64,000 bases of DNA from Haloarcula limicola (GTDB lineage: Archaea > Halobacteriota > Halobacteria > Halobacteriales > Haloarculaceae). Where the stretch lies: assembly GCF_010119205.1 (NCBI RefSeq), contig NZ_WRXM01000001.1:868001-932000 (forward strand), written 5' to 3'. Shown here piece after piece: positions 1 to 8,462 of this stretch; position 1 is the first letter of the stretch; each line of letters opens with the position of its first letter. Under the pieces are notes generated by a model. That model saw nothing but the letters and a program-made list of their open reading frames with translations, made no database searches and was not told the DNA's origin. Both the position numbers and the translations under genes were made by a program.

Positions 1-285
1 GCCCGGCACTGGGATCTCCAAGACGGTGTCTTCCTGTGGAATCTCGAAGCGCCCGTGGTCGACGCCCGTGTTCGTGAAGGCCGGTTCGAGCCGGGACTTC
101 GGGATGGCCTCCGGGAAGTCGCTGGCTCCCTTCAGCGCGTCCCCGCAGGCGATGTGGCCCGCCTCCTCGGCGTCCTTGCGCTCGACGACGACGACGTCGT
201 AGCCGGCGTCGGCGACCGTCGCGGCCGCGTAACACCCCGACGTCCCCGCCCCGACGACGGCCACGTCGCATTGGTGTGTGGTCAT
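1..285 (-). CDS. Geranylgeranyl reductase family FAD-dependent oxidoreductase (N-terminal part; runs off the window)
   Basis: Only the first 95 codons are inside the window. The start shows a dinucleotide-binding fold: a beta strand followed by GxGxxG at residues 12-17 and an acidic residue (E35) ending the second strand, as needed to bind the FAD ADP-ribose. A Cys-Gly-Asp motif near residue 47 fits the geranylgeranyl reductase/digeranylgeranylglycerophospholipid reductase group, which saturates the isoprenoid chains of archaeal lipids. It is divergent from the ferredoxin gene at 477, which could supply electrons. The exact substrate cannot be judged from this fragment; another FAD oxidoreductase of the same superfamily is possible. 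Confidence 0.8.
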   Translation of the reverse strand, partial: MTTHQCDVAVVGAGTSGCYAAATVADAGYDVVVVERKDAEEAGHIACGDALKGASDFPEAIPKSRLEPAFTNTGVDHGRFEIPQEDTVLEIPVPG

Positions 286-360
286 GCACCCTCGTCTTCA
301 CCCCAGAGAGAAAATCGTTCCGACTGGCGGAACCGGTCGGTATCGCCGGGTCACGGCGGA

Positions 361-441
361 ATACGGACTGTCGTAGGTCATTTCGGTATTGTACCGCCAC
401 GGGAATGGTACATACCGAAAAACGGCGACAACAGTCCGTAT
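361..441. promoter_or_regulatory. Nested inverted repeat in a divergent promoter region
   Basis: A perfect 11-base inverted repeat (ATACGGACTGT at 361-371, its complement at 431-441) encloses a second, near-perfect one (TTTCGGTATTGTACC at 381-395, complement with one base missing at 406-420). A TATA-like GTATAAAG at 438-445 overlaps the right arm and sits about 35 bases before the ferredoxin start. The position between two divergent genes suggests an operator for a dimeric regulator; the regulator is unknown. Confidence 0.6.
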
Positions 442-476
442 AAAGAGTTTTCCCGAGGGGTTTCGAACGCCGACGT

Positions 477-806
477 ATGACCGACTACACCGTCGAGTTC
501 GTGGGGACGGGCGAGGAGATCACCGTCTCCGAGAAGGAGACCATCCTCTCGCGCTGTATCGAGGAGGGAATCGCACAGGAGTACTCCTGTCGCGTGGGGA
601 TGTGCCTCGCCTGTTCGGCCGAGATCGTCGAGGGCGAGGTGACCCAACCCGCCGCGCGCGGACTCACCGAGCGAGAGCGCGAGGACTTCGCACTGACCTG
701 TATGGCCCGTCCCGCGTCGGATCTGCGCCTCGACCGGGGGAAGTACCCGCCGAGCATCGAAGCGGACGCCGCGGTCGGAGACGACGCGGCCGCGGCCGAC
801 GACTGA
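477..806 (+). CDS. 2Fe-2S ferredoxin (plant type)
   Basis: A 109-residue soluble electron carrier. The cluster ligands are visible as C38-x4-C43-x2-C46 and C75, the spacing of plant-type [2Fe-2S] ferredoxins; a further Cys at 27 is not expected to be a ligand. The C-terminal tail is Ala/Asp-rich and acidic. It is shorter than the classical haloarchaeal ferredoxin (about 128 residues with an acidic insertion), so it is likely a second ferredoxin paralogue. It is divergent from the flavoprotein gene at 285, which might be a partner. The start follows a TATA-like box at 438-445. Confidence 0.9.
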   Translation: MTDYTVEFVGTGEEITVSEKETILSRCIEEGIAQEYSCRVGMCLACSAEIVEGEVTQPAARGLTEREREDFALTCMARPASDLRLDRGKYPPSIEADAAVGDDAAAADD

Positions 807-992
807 AACTCGGATACGAGTTGTCAGTCCCGTAATTTTCGGTTAGAAAGGGCTTTAGTCTATTTTGCCCTCTCTTAGGCCTCAGTTTGGATGGCTAACA
901 GGAAGGACAGACCCTATATGCACGTGGTCCCTATAGTGGGATGACAGCAGCGTCAGCGGACGGCCGTCGACGATTGACACACGCTCCCAACC
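806..992. other. Intergenic stretch with lower GC and repeated CCCTATA
   Basis: This gap is visibly more AT-rich than its surroundings. It has direct repeats CCCTATA at 912-918 and 929-935 around a CACGTG palindrome. A 17-codon ORF at 891-944 uses AGG and AGA, codons unusual for the neighbours, and I do not regard it as a supported gene. The stretch may be the promoter or leader of the gene at 993, or a small RNA. Confidence 0.35.
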
Positions 993-1595
993 ATGACCAG
1001 CCGCGTATACAGACTCCACTCGACGCTAGAACTGCCACTGGAAGATACATACGACTTTTTCGAGGATCCCGATCTGCCCGAGGAAATCGAGAGTATCGAC
1101 ATCACCCGCCGGAACAACACGCTCATCGTCAGCGCCGTCGCCACCGACGAGAGCATGAGCAAGTACACGCCGACGGCCCAGCTCAAGGCCAGCGTCACCG
1201 AGAACCGGGTGTACGAGGAGGACCCCGACGAGATGGGGCCGCCCGGTGCCGCAAGCACCGGGTCGACGGGCGGCGGCCCGCAGTGGGGCGCGCTCGAAGA
1301 GGAAGAGGAGGAGATCGAATCGGAACTCGTCGAGTACGCCTGCTTCAAGGGCGACCGCGAGACGGTCCTCCAGAACACGGCGCTCCAGTACGCCATGTTC
1401 GAGGTCCTCTGTGAGGTCGCGAAAGTCGCCGAGAAGGGGACGCTGACCGCTATCGCCTCGGTCGACGACGAGCTCGAAGCGATCCGTATCGTCGACGGCG
1501 AGGAGCGCCCGGCCTCCATCAACGTCGTCGAGGACCCCGCCGAGGACGAGGAAGCCGACGGCATCAACTGGCGGGACAACGAGTTCATCAGCTAA
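993..1595 (+). CDS. Conserved haloarchaeal-type protein of unknown function
   Basis: A 200-residue acidic protein I cannot assign to a function. Residues 1-75 look like a compact alpha/beta domain. Residues 76-110 form a low-complexity Gly/Pro/Glu linker (a GSTGGG stretch followed by a run of Glu). Residues 110-175 form a second domain, and the tail is acidic. There is no signal peptide or membrane segment, so it is probably cytoplasmic. It stands alone, ending just before the convergent SpoIIM-like gene. Codon use and composition match the neighbours, and it is clearly coding. Confidence 0.75.
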   Translation: MTSRVYRLHSTLELPLEDTYDFFEDPDLPEEIESIDITRRNNTLIVSAVATDESMSKYTPTAQLKASVTENRVYEEDPDEMGPPGAASTGSTGGGPQWGALEEEEEEIESELVEYACFKGDRETVLQNTALQYAMFEVLCEVAKVAEKGTLTAIASVDDELEAIRIVDGEERPASINVVEDPAEDEEADGINWRDNEFIS

Positions 1596-1611
1596 TTCTG
1601 CTGCCGCGGTT

Positions 1612-2241
1612 TCAGACGTTCGCTAGCTCCCGGCCAGCCACCCGCTCGGCGATTTCGAGGGTGATCGTCGCCTCGACGTAGGCCGCGACGAGGATCATCG
1701 CGGCGGCGACGGCGACCAGCCACCCCGCCTCGCGGAAATCGCGTTCGGTCACCAGTTCGTCTTCGAGGCCGCGGAGGTAGCGCACGGTCAGCCGCGCGAA
1801 GCGGAGCCCCACGGCGGCGACGATGAGCAGCGCCGGAATTTCTATGACGCCGTGGGGAACGATGAGCGCGGCGACGACGGTCGGCTCGACCTGCTGGACC
1901 GCGAGACCGACGACGGCACCGATGAGAAGCCCGTTCAGGACGAGCGCCAGGACGGTGACGATGCCGAGCGAGACAGCCCCGAGCAGCATCACGAACATCG
2001 CCACGAGGTTGTTGACGGCGATGTTGACGGTGGTCAGTTCGGCCGGCATGAACGGGTTCGATCCGGCTTGTTCGGCGGTCGGGAGCGCTTCGAGGGGGAC
2101 GGCACTTCCCAACAGGTATCCGGCGAGCGTGCTCGCGCCGAGGAGCAGCGCGGCGACCGGGACGTAGAGGGCGAGCCACCGGCGGCAGACGGCGCGAACT
2201 GCGGCGAAGCGGGAGGTCATCTCGTCCGAGTCCACGCGCAT
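1612..2241 (-). CDS. Stage II sporulation protein M-like membrane protein (SpoIIM/DUF95 family)
   Basis: About 209 residues with several hydrophobic segments: one near the N-terminus after a short basic stretch, a cluster in the middle, and one near the C-terminus. The motif PHGVIEIPA before the fourth segment is typical of the SpoIIM/DUF95 membrane family. In archaea the function is unknown; relatives are sometimes linked to membrane remodelling or to ABC systems. I chose the ATG at 2241 because the longer ORF from 2307 adds a Pro/Ser-rich stretch unlike the family; an ATG at 2220 is also possible. The gene at 2362 is divergent. Confidence 0.75.
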   Translation of the reverse strand: MRVDSDEMTSRFAAVRAVCRRWLALYVPVAALLLGASTLAGYLLGSAVPLEALPTAEQAGSNPFMPAELTTVNIAVNNLVAMFVMLLGAVSLGIVTVLALVLNGLLIGAVVGLAVQQVEPTVVAALIVPHGVIEIPALLIVAAVGLRFARLTVRYLRGLEDELVTERDFREAGWLVAVAAAMILVAAYVEATITLEIAERVAGRELANV

Positions 2242-2361
2242 GGGAGTGAAAAAAGGTGTTGGCGCGCTCGGTTGCGACCCATTTACCATCGTGGCAGTCG
2301 GTAGCACACCTGTCGGTTTCCCAAAAAGTACTTACAGCCACTAATTATATCTCATTACACG

Positions 2362-3336
2362 ATGTCCAACGAAGACTTCCCCGAGTACCTCGACGTCGAC
2401 TACTCCGACGGCGAAGGCGAGGAACCCGAGGAGTACCCGACGGTCAACCACAAGATCGAGAAGGCCATCGAGGTCACGAAGACCGGCCTCGAACAGTACG
2501 AGAACCCGGTCGTGATGTGGACCGGCGGCAAGGACTCGACGCTGACGCTCTACTTCGTCAAGGAGGTCGCCGACCGCTTCGACCTCGAAGTCCCGCCGGT
2601 CGTCTTCATCGACCACTACCAGCACTTCGACGAACTCATCGACTTCGTCGAGCACTGGGCCGACGAGTGGGACCTGGACGTCATCTGGGCGCGCAACGAG
2701 GACGTCGGCGAGATCGTCGAGGAGCAGGGGCTCGAACCCGGCGACGACATCGCCATCGAGGACCTCTCCGAGCACAATCAGCACCACGTTCGCAACATCC
2801 TCGAATACGAGGAGGACACGTTCCCGTTCTTGCTCGACACCTACGTCGGCAACCACCTCCTGAAGACGGTGGCGCTCAACGACGCCATCGAGGAGCACGA
2901 CGTCGACGGTATCATCTCCGGGATCCGCTGGGACGAACAGGAGTCCCGCGCGGACGAGACGTTCTTCTCGCCGCGTCACGACCCCGACATCTACCCGCCG
3001 CACGACCGCATCCAGACGATTCTCCAGTTCGCCGAGGCCGACGTCTGGGAGGCCTTCTGGAACTTCGTCGTGCCGGACACGGTCGAGGGCTACCCCGACG
3101 ACGGCTACGTCCCGCAGGGACAGGACGACCTGCCCGAAGGCATCGAGAAGGAGGACGTGCCCGTCTCGCCGAAGTACTTCGCCGGGTTCCGCTCGCTCGG
3201 GAGCGAGGTCAGCACGGACAAGTCCGCCGAGGAGCCCGCGTGGCTCCAGGACATGGAGAACACGACCGAGCGCGCCGGCCGCGCCCAGGACAAGGAGGAC
3301 CTGATGGAGCGCCTGCGCGACCTCGGCTACATGTAA
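2362..3336 (+). CDS. Phosphoadenosine phosphosulfate reductase family protein (PP-loop, CysH/CysD-like)
   Basis: A 324-residue soluble enzyme of the adenine-nucleotide alpha-hydrolase superfamily. The PP-loop is TGGKDS at residues 54-59, which binds the nucleotide phosphates. Later motifs (an SGIRWDEQ segment and a PPHDR...GFRSLGSE segment near the C-terminus) resemble PAPS reductase and the CysD subunit of sulfate adenylyltransferase. Family members use PAPS/APS or other adenylated substrates. No CysN or sulfite reductase gene is nearby, so a role in sulfate assimilation is unproved; a tRNA- or nucleotide-thiolation-type function remains possible. The N-terminal 25 residues are strongly acidic. 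Confidence 0.8.
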   Translation: MSNEDFPEYLDVDYSDGEGEEPEEYPTVNHKIEKAIEVTKTGLEQYENPVVMWTGGKDSTLTLYFVKEVADRFDLEVPPVVFIDHYQHFDELIDFVEHWADEWDLDVIWARNEDVGEIVEEQGLEPGDDIAIEDLSEHNQHHVRNILEYEEDTFPFLLDTYVGNHLLKTVALNDAIEEHDVDGIISGIRWDEQESRADETFFSPRHDPDIYPPHDRIQTILQFAEADVWEAFWNFVVPDTVEGYPDDGYVPQGQDDLPEGIEKEDVPVSPKYFAGFRSLGSEVSTDKSAEEPAWLQDMENTTERAGRAQDKEDLMERLRDLGYM

Positions 3337-3660
3337 GCGGGCCACACGGACGCGGCATCTCGTCGTCATCGTTTCTCTCCGTTTTCCACACGAGTGCGAA
3401 CTTGTCCCACGTATCGCCGGGAGCGACCGCGTTCGCGGGCGAGAGAGCGCGACGGCCGCCTATCGACTGTCGTCGATGCGATTCGTCGCGGAGCGTCTCT
3501 TCGGCCGATAGTGTTAGCTGCCCGCCACGTCGCCCAACGACCGGGTTCGCTGCCCGCGAGAGACACTCTATGGCACAGTTTACGAGAGCGTCTCCCGGTC
3601 ACGATAGTACGACGACTGTCGTATAAACATTTAGATACTGTCGAACCGTGGGACTACTCG
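3337..3660. other. Intergenic region, no supported gene
   Basis: About 320 bases without a convincing ORF. The left part is unremarkable GC-rich DNA. At 3608-3623 an inverted repeat (TACGAC/GTCGTA) directly precedes the TATA-like box used by the small zinc-finger gene at 3661. Confidence 0.4.
3621..3628 (+). promoter_or_regulatory. TATA-like box of the zinc-finger gene
   Basis: GTATAAAC lies 33 bases before the ATG at 3661, a suitable distance for a transcript with a very short leader. It overlaps the right arm of a small inverted repeat. Confidence 0.5.
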
Positions 3661-3774
3661 ATGAGCGAGAGCCGGTACGAGTGTCCGAACTGCGAGACGG
3701 AGATGAGCTACTACACGACCAAACACACGGGCTGTCAGAACTGCGGGTTCGTCCCGCCGCACGGCGCGGAGTGA
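3661..3774 (+). CDS. Small double-CxxC zinc-finger protein
   Basis: A 37-residue protein with two CxxC knuckles (C8-x2-C11 and C25-x2-C28, both in CPNC/CQNC form), enough to bind one zinc ion as a zinc ribbon. Such micro-proteins are very common in haloarchaea and most are uncharacterised; several affect stress growth or swarming when deleted. The ATG at 3661 was chosen because it places the protein directly behind a TATA-like box; the longer ORF upstream of it has no family-like sequence. It may act alone, as a nucleic-acid or protein-binding adapter. Confidence 0.75.
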   Translation: MSESRYECPNCETEMSYYTTKHTGCQNCGFVPPHGAE

Positions 3775-3854
3775 GAGGCTGAACGCCCGTGAGTCGCGGG
3801 CACATCTCGGGCGTCGTCGAGCACGTTTTTGTCGTTGCGCCGTGAGCACCCGAT

Positions 3855-4418
3855 ATGCCCTCCGAACACGATTGGCTCACGCTGGACGACGACGAGGAGA
3901 TCGTCTGGCGGGGCCAGCCCTCCACCGAATCGCTCTACGGGACGTATATCGTCGGCGTCCCGATGATACTGCTCTTGGGACTGGGCCTCGTCGTCATCGC
4001 CTCGGCGCGCCTCCGCCAGCGGAACACCGACTACGTCATCACGGACAAGGGCGTCTACAAGAAGACGGGGATCTTCAGTCGCGCCGTCACGGAGATCGAC
4101 CTCGACAAGGTCCAGAACACCTCGTTCTCGGTCGGCGCGGTCGGCCGGTACTTCGACTACGGGGACGTGATGATAAGCACCGCCGGCGGCTCCGGCGTCG
4201 AGATGACGCTCCGCGGCGTCGCGGACCCGCAAGCCGTTCAGAAGCAACTCTCGCGCGGCGTCAAACGCGCACAGAGCGAGTCCGACGACGAGACCGACGA
4301 CGAGTCGAAATCGGACGTGCTCGTCGAGATCCTGACCGAGCTGCAGGCGATACGGCAGTCGCTCGACGCGGGGAACCGGCCCGGCAACGGTGACCGCCGG
4401 CCCGAGCGCGACGGATGA
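3855..4418 (+). CDS. Bacterial-PH-domain membrane protein (DUF304/bPH2)
   Basis: A 187-residue protein. After a WxGQP-type N-terminal segment (residues about 18-22) comes one hydrophobic stretch (residues about 30-50), then a bPH2 beta-barrel region with the family signature YVITDKGVYKKTG...V.EIDLDKVQNTS. The last 50 residues are charged and probably helical. The domain faces the cytoplasm in related YdbS/YdbT proteins; its ligand is unknown. The gene overlaps the next paralogue by four bases (ATGA), so the two are probably co-translated and may form a hetero-oligomer. Confidence 0.85.
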   Translation: MPSEHDWLTLDDDEEIVWRGQPSTESLYGTYIVGVPMILLLGLGLVVIASARLRQRNTDYVITDKGVYKKTGIFSRAVTEIDLDKVQNTSFSVGAVGRYFDYGDVMISTAGGSGVEMTLRGVADPQAVQKQLSRGVKRAQSESDDETDDESKSDVLVEILTELQAIRQSLDAGNRPGNGDRRPERDG

Positions 4419-5014
4419 GCGACCCGGCCTGGCTCTCGCTGGACGGCGACGAGGAGATTCACTGGCAGGGCCAACCCCGTCAGCGGGTCGTCCTGCAGGG
4501 CGTCGCGCTGGGGCTGATCGCGGCGCTCGTCGTCGGCGCGCTGGGGTGGCTGGTCGTCGGGGCCGCGGCGCTCTCGACCGCCGTCTCACTCGCCGTCGTG
4601 GTCCCCATCGCGCTCGCGGCGTTCGCCGTCCCGACGGCCGCGGCGTGGCTCTGGCGGCGGACGACCCGCTACGTTCTCACCGAGACGGCGCTGTACCACC
4701 GGACCGGCGTCCTCTCGGTGACGGTGACGGAGCTCTCGCTCCGGAAGATCCAGAACACCTCCTACGCGCAGGGCGTCCTCGGCAACGTCTTCGGTCACGG
4801 CACGGTCACCGTCGACACCGCCGGGAGCGAGGGGGCCGAACTCAGATTGGTGGCGATGAACGACCCGGCCGCGATCCAGCGACGCATCGCCGAGCGGGCC
4901 AAACGGGTCCGCGGCGACGACGCCGACGCCGCGGACGTGCCGGGCACCCTCGAACAGTGGCGGGCCGTCCTCGCGGAGATTCGCGGCGTCCGGGCCGCGC
5001 TCGATCGGGAGTAG
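4415..5014 (+). CDS. Bacterial-PH-domain membrane protein (DUF304/bPH2), second copy
   Basis: A 199-residue paralogue of the preceding protein with the same order: WLSLDGDEEIHWQGQP start, then hydrophobic stretches (two here, residues about 28-75), then the bPH2 core with YVLTETALYHRTGV and LRKIQNTSYAQG. It ends in a charged helix similar to that of its partner. The overlap ATGA with the upstream gene implies translational coupling. Such tandem YdbS/YdbT-like pairs are frequent in bacteria and archaea and are proposed membrane-stress proteins; the sequence shows no enzymatic motif. Confidence 0.85.
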   Translation: MSDPAWLSLDGDEEIHWQGQPRQRVVLQGVALGLIAALVVGALGWLVVGAAALSTAVSLAVVVPIALAAFAVPTAAAWLWRRTTRYVLTETALYHRTGVLSVTVTELSLRKIQNTSYAQGVLGNVFGHGTVTVDTAGSEGAELRLVAMNDPAAIQRRIAERAKRVRGDDADAADVPGTLEQWRAVLAEIRGVRAALDRE

Positions 5015-5075
5015 TTCGACGAGCGAACCGCGACACTTCGACACGTATTTTCGCTCGCCGACCGGACGTTCGACC

Positions 5076-6266
5076 GTGAGTGTCCGGAGAGAGCGGACCG
5101 TCCTCGCGGCCGTCGTCTTCGCCGTGCTGTTGGCACAGGTGCTCCTCTACCCGGGCGTCGACACGCTCGTCCGGGCGTTGGGCGCGGAGACGCAACTGGA
5201 CGCGAGCATGTGGTTCCTCGCCGCGGAGTTCGCGGCCTTCGTCGTCTGTGCCGGCCTCTGGGGCGCGGTGAGCGACGCGGTCGGACGCCGAGTCCCGTTC
5301 ATCGTCGGCGGTGCGGTGGTGGGCGCGGTGTTCTACGCCGCGCTGGCGTGGCTCCCGACCGTCACAGGCATATCCTTCGAGGGCATTCTCGTCCTCAGAG
5401 CGCTACAGGGCGGCGCGACCATCGCCGCGTTCTCGCTGTCGATGACGATGCTGATGGATCTCGAGGGGGGCCACGGGAAGAACATGGGCGCGGCGGGCAT
5501 CGCCATCGGGTTGGGGACGGCGACCGGCGCACCGCTGGGCGGGCAACTGTACGGCGTCTCGCCGACGCTTCCGCTGTATATCGCCAGCGTCGTCTTGCTC
5601 GCGGTGGCGGTACTGGCGGTGCTGGTGACCGACCGCGCGCCCTCGGACGGGGAGAGCAAGGCGGCGGCCGCGGTGACGACCCTCCGAGAGACGCCTGCGC
5701 TGGGAATCCCGTACGCCTTCGGTTTCATCGACCGCCTGACCGCCGGCTTCTTCGCGCTCGTCGGCACGCTATACTTCCGAGAGGCCTTCGAGTTGACCCC
5801 CGGCGAGACGGGGATCATGCTCGCGCTCTTCTTCGCGCCGTTCGCCCTGCTCCAGTACCCCTTCGGCGTCCTCTCGGACAGCGTCGGCCGGACCGTCCCC
5901 ATCGTCGCCGGGTCGTCGCTGTACGGGCTGGCCGTCATCGGCGTCGGGCTCGCGCCGACCGTCGTCCTCGCGGGGGCCGGGATGGTGCTGGTCGGCGTCA
6001 TCGGCGCGCTGATGTCGCCAGCGACGATGGCCCTCGTCACCGACCTCGCGGGCGAGAGCGGGCGCGGGACGGCGATGGCCGGCTTCAACGCCTTCGGGAG
6101 CGTGGGCTTCCTCGCGGGCATCCTCGTCGGCGGATCCGTCGCCGGCGAGTTCGGTTACTTCGCGGCGTTCGTCGTCGCCGGCGGCGCGGAACTGGCGCTC
6201 GCGCTCGTGACGCTTCCGCGACTGCTCGAACTGGACCTGCCCGTCGAGGAGCGACCGACGGACTGA
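5076..6266 (+). CDS. Major facilitator superfamily transporter
   Basis: A 396-residue polytopic protein with about 12 hydrophobic segments in two halves. The loop between helices 2 and 3 has the MFS signature form GAVSDAVGRRVPF, and the second half repeats it as GVLSDSVGRTVPI. The length is normal for drug/sugar-type MFS efflux carriers (DHA1-like). The start is a GTG at 5076; no better in-frame ATG precedes the first helix. The substrate cannot be read from the sequence. It faces the convergent acyl-CoA synthetase gene with only three bases between the stops. Confidence 0.88.
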   Translation: MSVRRERTVLAAVVFAVLLAQVLLYPGVDTLVRALGAETQLDASMWFLAAEFAAFVVCAGLWGAVSDAVGRRVPFIVGGAVVGAVFYAALAWLPTVTGISFEGILVLRALQGGATIAAFSLSMTMLMDLEGGHGKNMGAAGIAIGLGTATGAPLGGQLYGVSPTLPLYIASVVLLAVAVLAVLVTDRAPSDGESKAAAAVTTLRETPALGIPYAFGFIDRLTAGFFALVGTLYFREAFELTPGETGIMLALFFAPFALLQYPFGVLSDSVGRTVPIVAGSSLYGLAVIGVGLAPTVVLAGAGMVLVGVIGALMSPATMALVTDLAGESGRGTAMAGFNAFGSVGFLAGILVGGSVAGEFGYFAAFVVAGGAELALALVTLPRLLELDLPVEERPTD

Positions 6267-6269
6267 CGG

Positions 6270-8303
6270 TCAGTTGGCGTCGGCCACCGCGTCGAGCGCG
6301 TCGGGGTTCTCGATACTGGACATGTCCCCCAAGTCCTCGCCGCGGTAGACCGACCCGATGGCTCTGCGGAGGATCTTCCCGCTCTGGGTCTTCGGGAGGG
6401 CGTCGACGAATAACACCTCGCGCGGGCGGAACGGCTTGCCGAGTTCCTCGCCGACGGTCTCCGCGATGGCCTCGCGGAGCGAGTCGGTCGGTTCGTGGCC
6501 GGGTTCGAGGACGGCGTACAGGACGACGGCGGTGCCCGTGGTGTCGTCGGGGACGCCGACGGCGGCGGCCTGGTTGACCGCGGGGTGGTCCATCGCCGCG
6601 CCTTCGACCTCCGCCGGGCCGACCTTCCGTCCGGCGACATTGAGCGCGTCGTCGGCCCGGCCGTGGAGGAACCAGAGGCCGTCCTCGTCCTTCTGCGCCC
6701 AGTCGCCGTGGTCCCAGAGGTCGGGCCACGTCGACCAGTACTCTTCGAGGTATCGCTCGTCGCCGCTCCACAGCGACTTCGTCATCGACGGACAGGAGTC
6801 GCGAGCGACGAGGAAGCCGCGTTCGTGCGTGTCGGCGATGGAGTCGCCCTCCTCGTCCACGATGTCGACGTCCATCCCCAGTCCCGGCCCGCCGAGCGTG
6901 CAGGGTTTCAGCGACTGGATGGGCATCGGCATCAGGAAACAGCCCATTATCTCGGTGCCGCCGGAGATGTTGATGATCGGGCACTCGCCGCCGCCGACGT
7001 TCTCGTAGAACCACAGCCAGCTCTCGGGGTCCCACGGTTCGCCCGTCGACCCGAGCAGGCGGAGCGAAGAGAGGTCGTGGCCCTCCAGCCACTCGTCGCC
7101 GCGCTTCCTGAGCGCGCGGATGGCCGTCGGCGAGACGCCAAAGGCCGTCAGGTCGTGGTCGTCGATCATCTCCCAGAAGCGGTCGGGCTCGGGGTGGTCG
7201 GGCGCGCCCTCGTACATGAAGACGGTGCCGCCGAAGGCGTGGTTGCCGAGCAGCGTCCACGGCCCCATCATCCACCCGATGTCGCTGACCCAGAAGAAGC
7301 GGTCGCCGGGCTTGTGGTCGAAGCCGAAGTAGACCTCCTTGGCTGCCTGTATCAGCGCCCCGGCGTGCGGGGAGACGATCCCCTTCGGTTCGCCGGTCGT
7401 CCCCGAGGAGTACAGCAGCATCGCCGCCTGATCGCTGGGGAGCGACTTCGTCTCGTAGCTGTCCGATTGCGTCTCGATGGCCTCGGTCCACCAGTCGTCC
7501 CGGCGCGTCCACGTCAGTCTCTCGACCGGGTCCTCGGCGGTGCCGATGCGATCGTAGACGACGGTGTGCTCGACGGGGGAATCGCCGCTCTCTGTCAGGT
7601 CTTCCGTCTCCCGAATCGTCTCGTCGGCGCTGCCCTTGAGGTGGACCTTCGACCCGCGCCGGTAGAAGCCGTCGGCGGTGAACAGCACCGAGCACTCGGC
7701 GTCCGCGAGGCGGGTCGCCGTCGCGTCGACGCCGAACCCCGAGAAGATGGGCACCGCGATGGCCCCGACTTTCAGACAGCCGTAGAGGATGCTCGCCACC
7801 TCGGGCACCATCGGCATGTAGAGCCCGACGGTGTCGCCCGTCCCGACGCCGACCGATTCGAGGTAGTTGGCGACGCGGTTGCTCTGGCGGTGGAGGTCGT
7901 GGAACGTGAGCTGTCGCACGTCGCCGGGTTCGCCCTCCCAGACGAGCGCGAGGTGGTTGCGAGCGCCGTTGTCGCGGGCGGCGTGACGATCGACGGCGTT
8001 GTGCGCCGCGTTGAGTTCGCCGCCGGGGTACCAGTCCGTGAACTGCGGTCCCTCGCTGTCGTCTCGCACTTCCTCGTACGCCTCGAAGAACTCGATGCCG
8101 AGGTAGTCGACGAGTTCGTCCCAGAACCAGTCGACGCCGGAGTCCGGCTCGTCCGGCAGGTCGGTCGTCGTCCGCTCGATCAGTTCCTCGTAGCCGTCGA
8201 TGTCGTAGGTCTGCATGAACTGCCAGACGTTGGTCGACTCCACGAACTCTCGGGAGGGTTCGTGGACGACCCGGTCCAGCTCTTCGAGTGAGTCCGGGGC
8301 CAT
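6270..8303 (-). CDS. AMP-forming acyl-CoA synthetase (acetyl-CoA synthetase family)
   Basis: A 677-residue enzyme of the ANL superfamily, the length of acetyl/propionyl-CoA synthetases. It would activate a short-chain acid with ATP to the acyl adenylate and then to acyl-CoA. The P-loop YSSGTTGEPKG is at 298-308, the adenylate-binding GGTEIMG and GDWA motifs follow, then the hinge GRADDALNVAGRKV, and the catalytic lysine in PKTQSGK (K643). The N-terminal 100 residues form the ACS-type cap with WYPGGELN. Propionate is a tempting substrate because methylmalonyl-CoA genes are nearby, but acetate or acetoacetate-like acids fit as well. Confidence 0.9.
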   Translation of the reverse strand: MAPDSLEELDRVVHEPSREFVESTNVWQFMQTYDIDGYEELIERTTTDLPDEPDSGVDWFWDELVDYLGIEFFEAYEEVRDDSEGPQFTDWYPGGELNAAHNAVDRHAARDNGARNHLALVWEGEPGDVRQLTFHDLHRQSNRVANYLESVGVGTGDTVGLYMPMVPEVASILYGCLKVGAIAVPIFSGFGVDATATRLADAECSVLFTADGFYRRGSKVHLKGSADETIRETEDLTESGDSPVEHTVVYDRIGTAEDPVERLTWTRRDDWWTEAIETQSDSYETKSLPSDQAAMLLYSSGTTGEPKGIVSPHAGALIQAAKEVYFGFDHKPGDRFFWVSDIGWMMGPWTLLGNHAFGGTVFMYEGAPDHPEPDRFWEMIDDHDLTAFGVSPTAIRALRKRGDEWLEGHDLSSLRLLGSTGEPWDPESWLWFYENVGGGECPIINISGGTEIMGCFLMPMPIQSLKPCTLGGPGLGMDVDIVDEEGDSIADTHERGFLVARDSCPSMTKSLWSGDERYLEEYWSTWPDLWDHGDWAQKDEDGLWFLHGRADDALNVAGRKVGPAEVEGAAMDHPAVNQAAAVGVPDDTTGTAVVLYAVLEPGHEPTDSLREAIAETVGEELGKPFRPREVLFVDALPKTQSGKILRRAIGSVYRGEDLGDMSSIENPDALDAVADAN

Positions 8304-8462
8304 GACGTGTGGTTCGATGACAGCCCACTAAGTAGTTGCGCGGGTCTCCGTTGGGGAAGACGGCAGTTGCAGACGCCGCGCAATCGGCGAGAAACCGATT
8401 TCCTTCGGGGGTATATTCGAAGTGCGCAAACCCTTTTGACCGGGGACGGTCAACGAACGGGT

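Noticed and set aside
891-944. A 17-codon ORF (Met-Ala-Asn-Arg start) in the gap before 993
   Set aside because: Too short, uses rare AGG/AGA codons and has no family match; kept only as a note on the gap.
2341-3369. A 342-codon minus-strand frame over the PP-loop gene
   Set aside because: Val/Leu/Arg-rich shadow without motifs; the plus-strand protein has a clear PP-loop.
3366-3602. A 78-codon basic ORF on the minus strand in the 3337-3660 gap
   Set aside because: Arg-rich, no family, no promoter-like box; composition opposite to real proteins of this genome.
6495-8291. A 598-codon open frame on the plus strand across the acyl-CoA synthetase gene
   Set aside because: It is the mirror of the minus-strand synthetase, a common artefact in GC-rich DNA; the synthetase has all family motifs.
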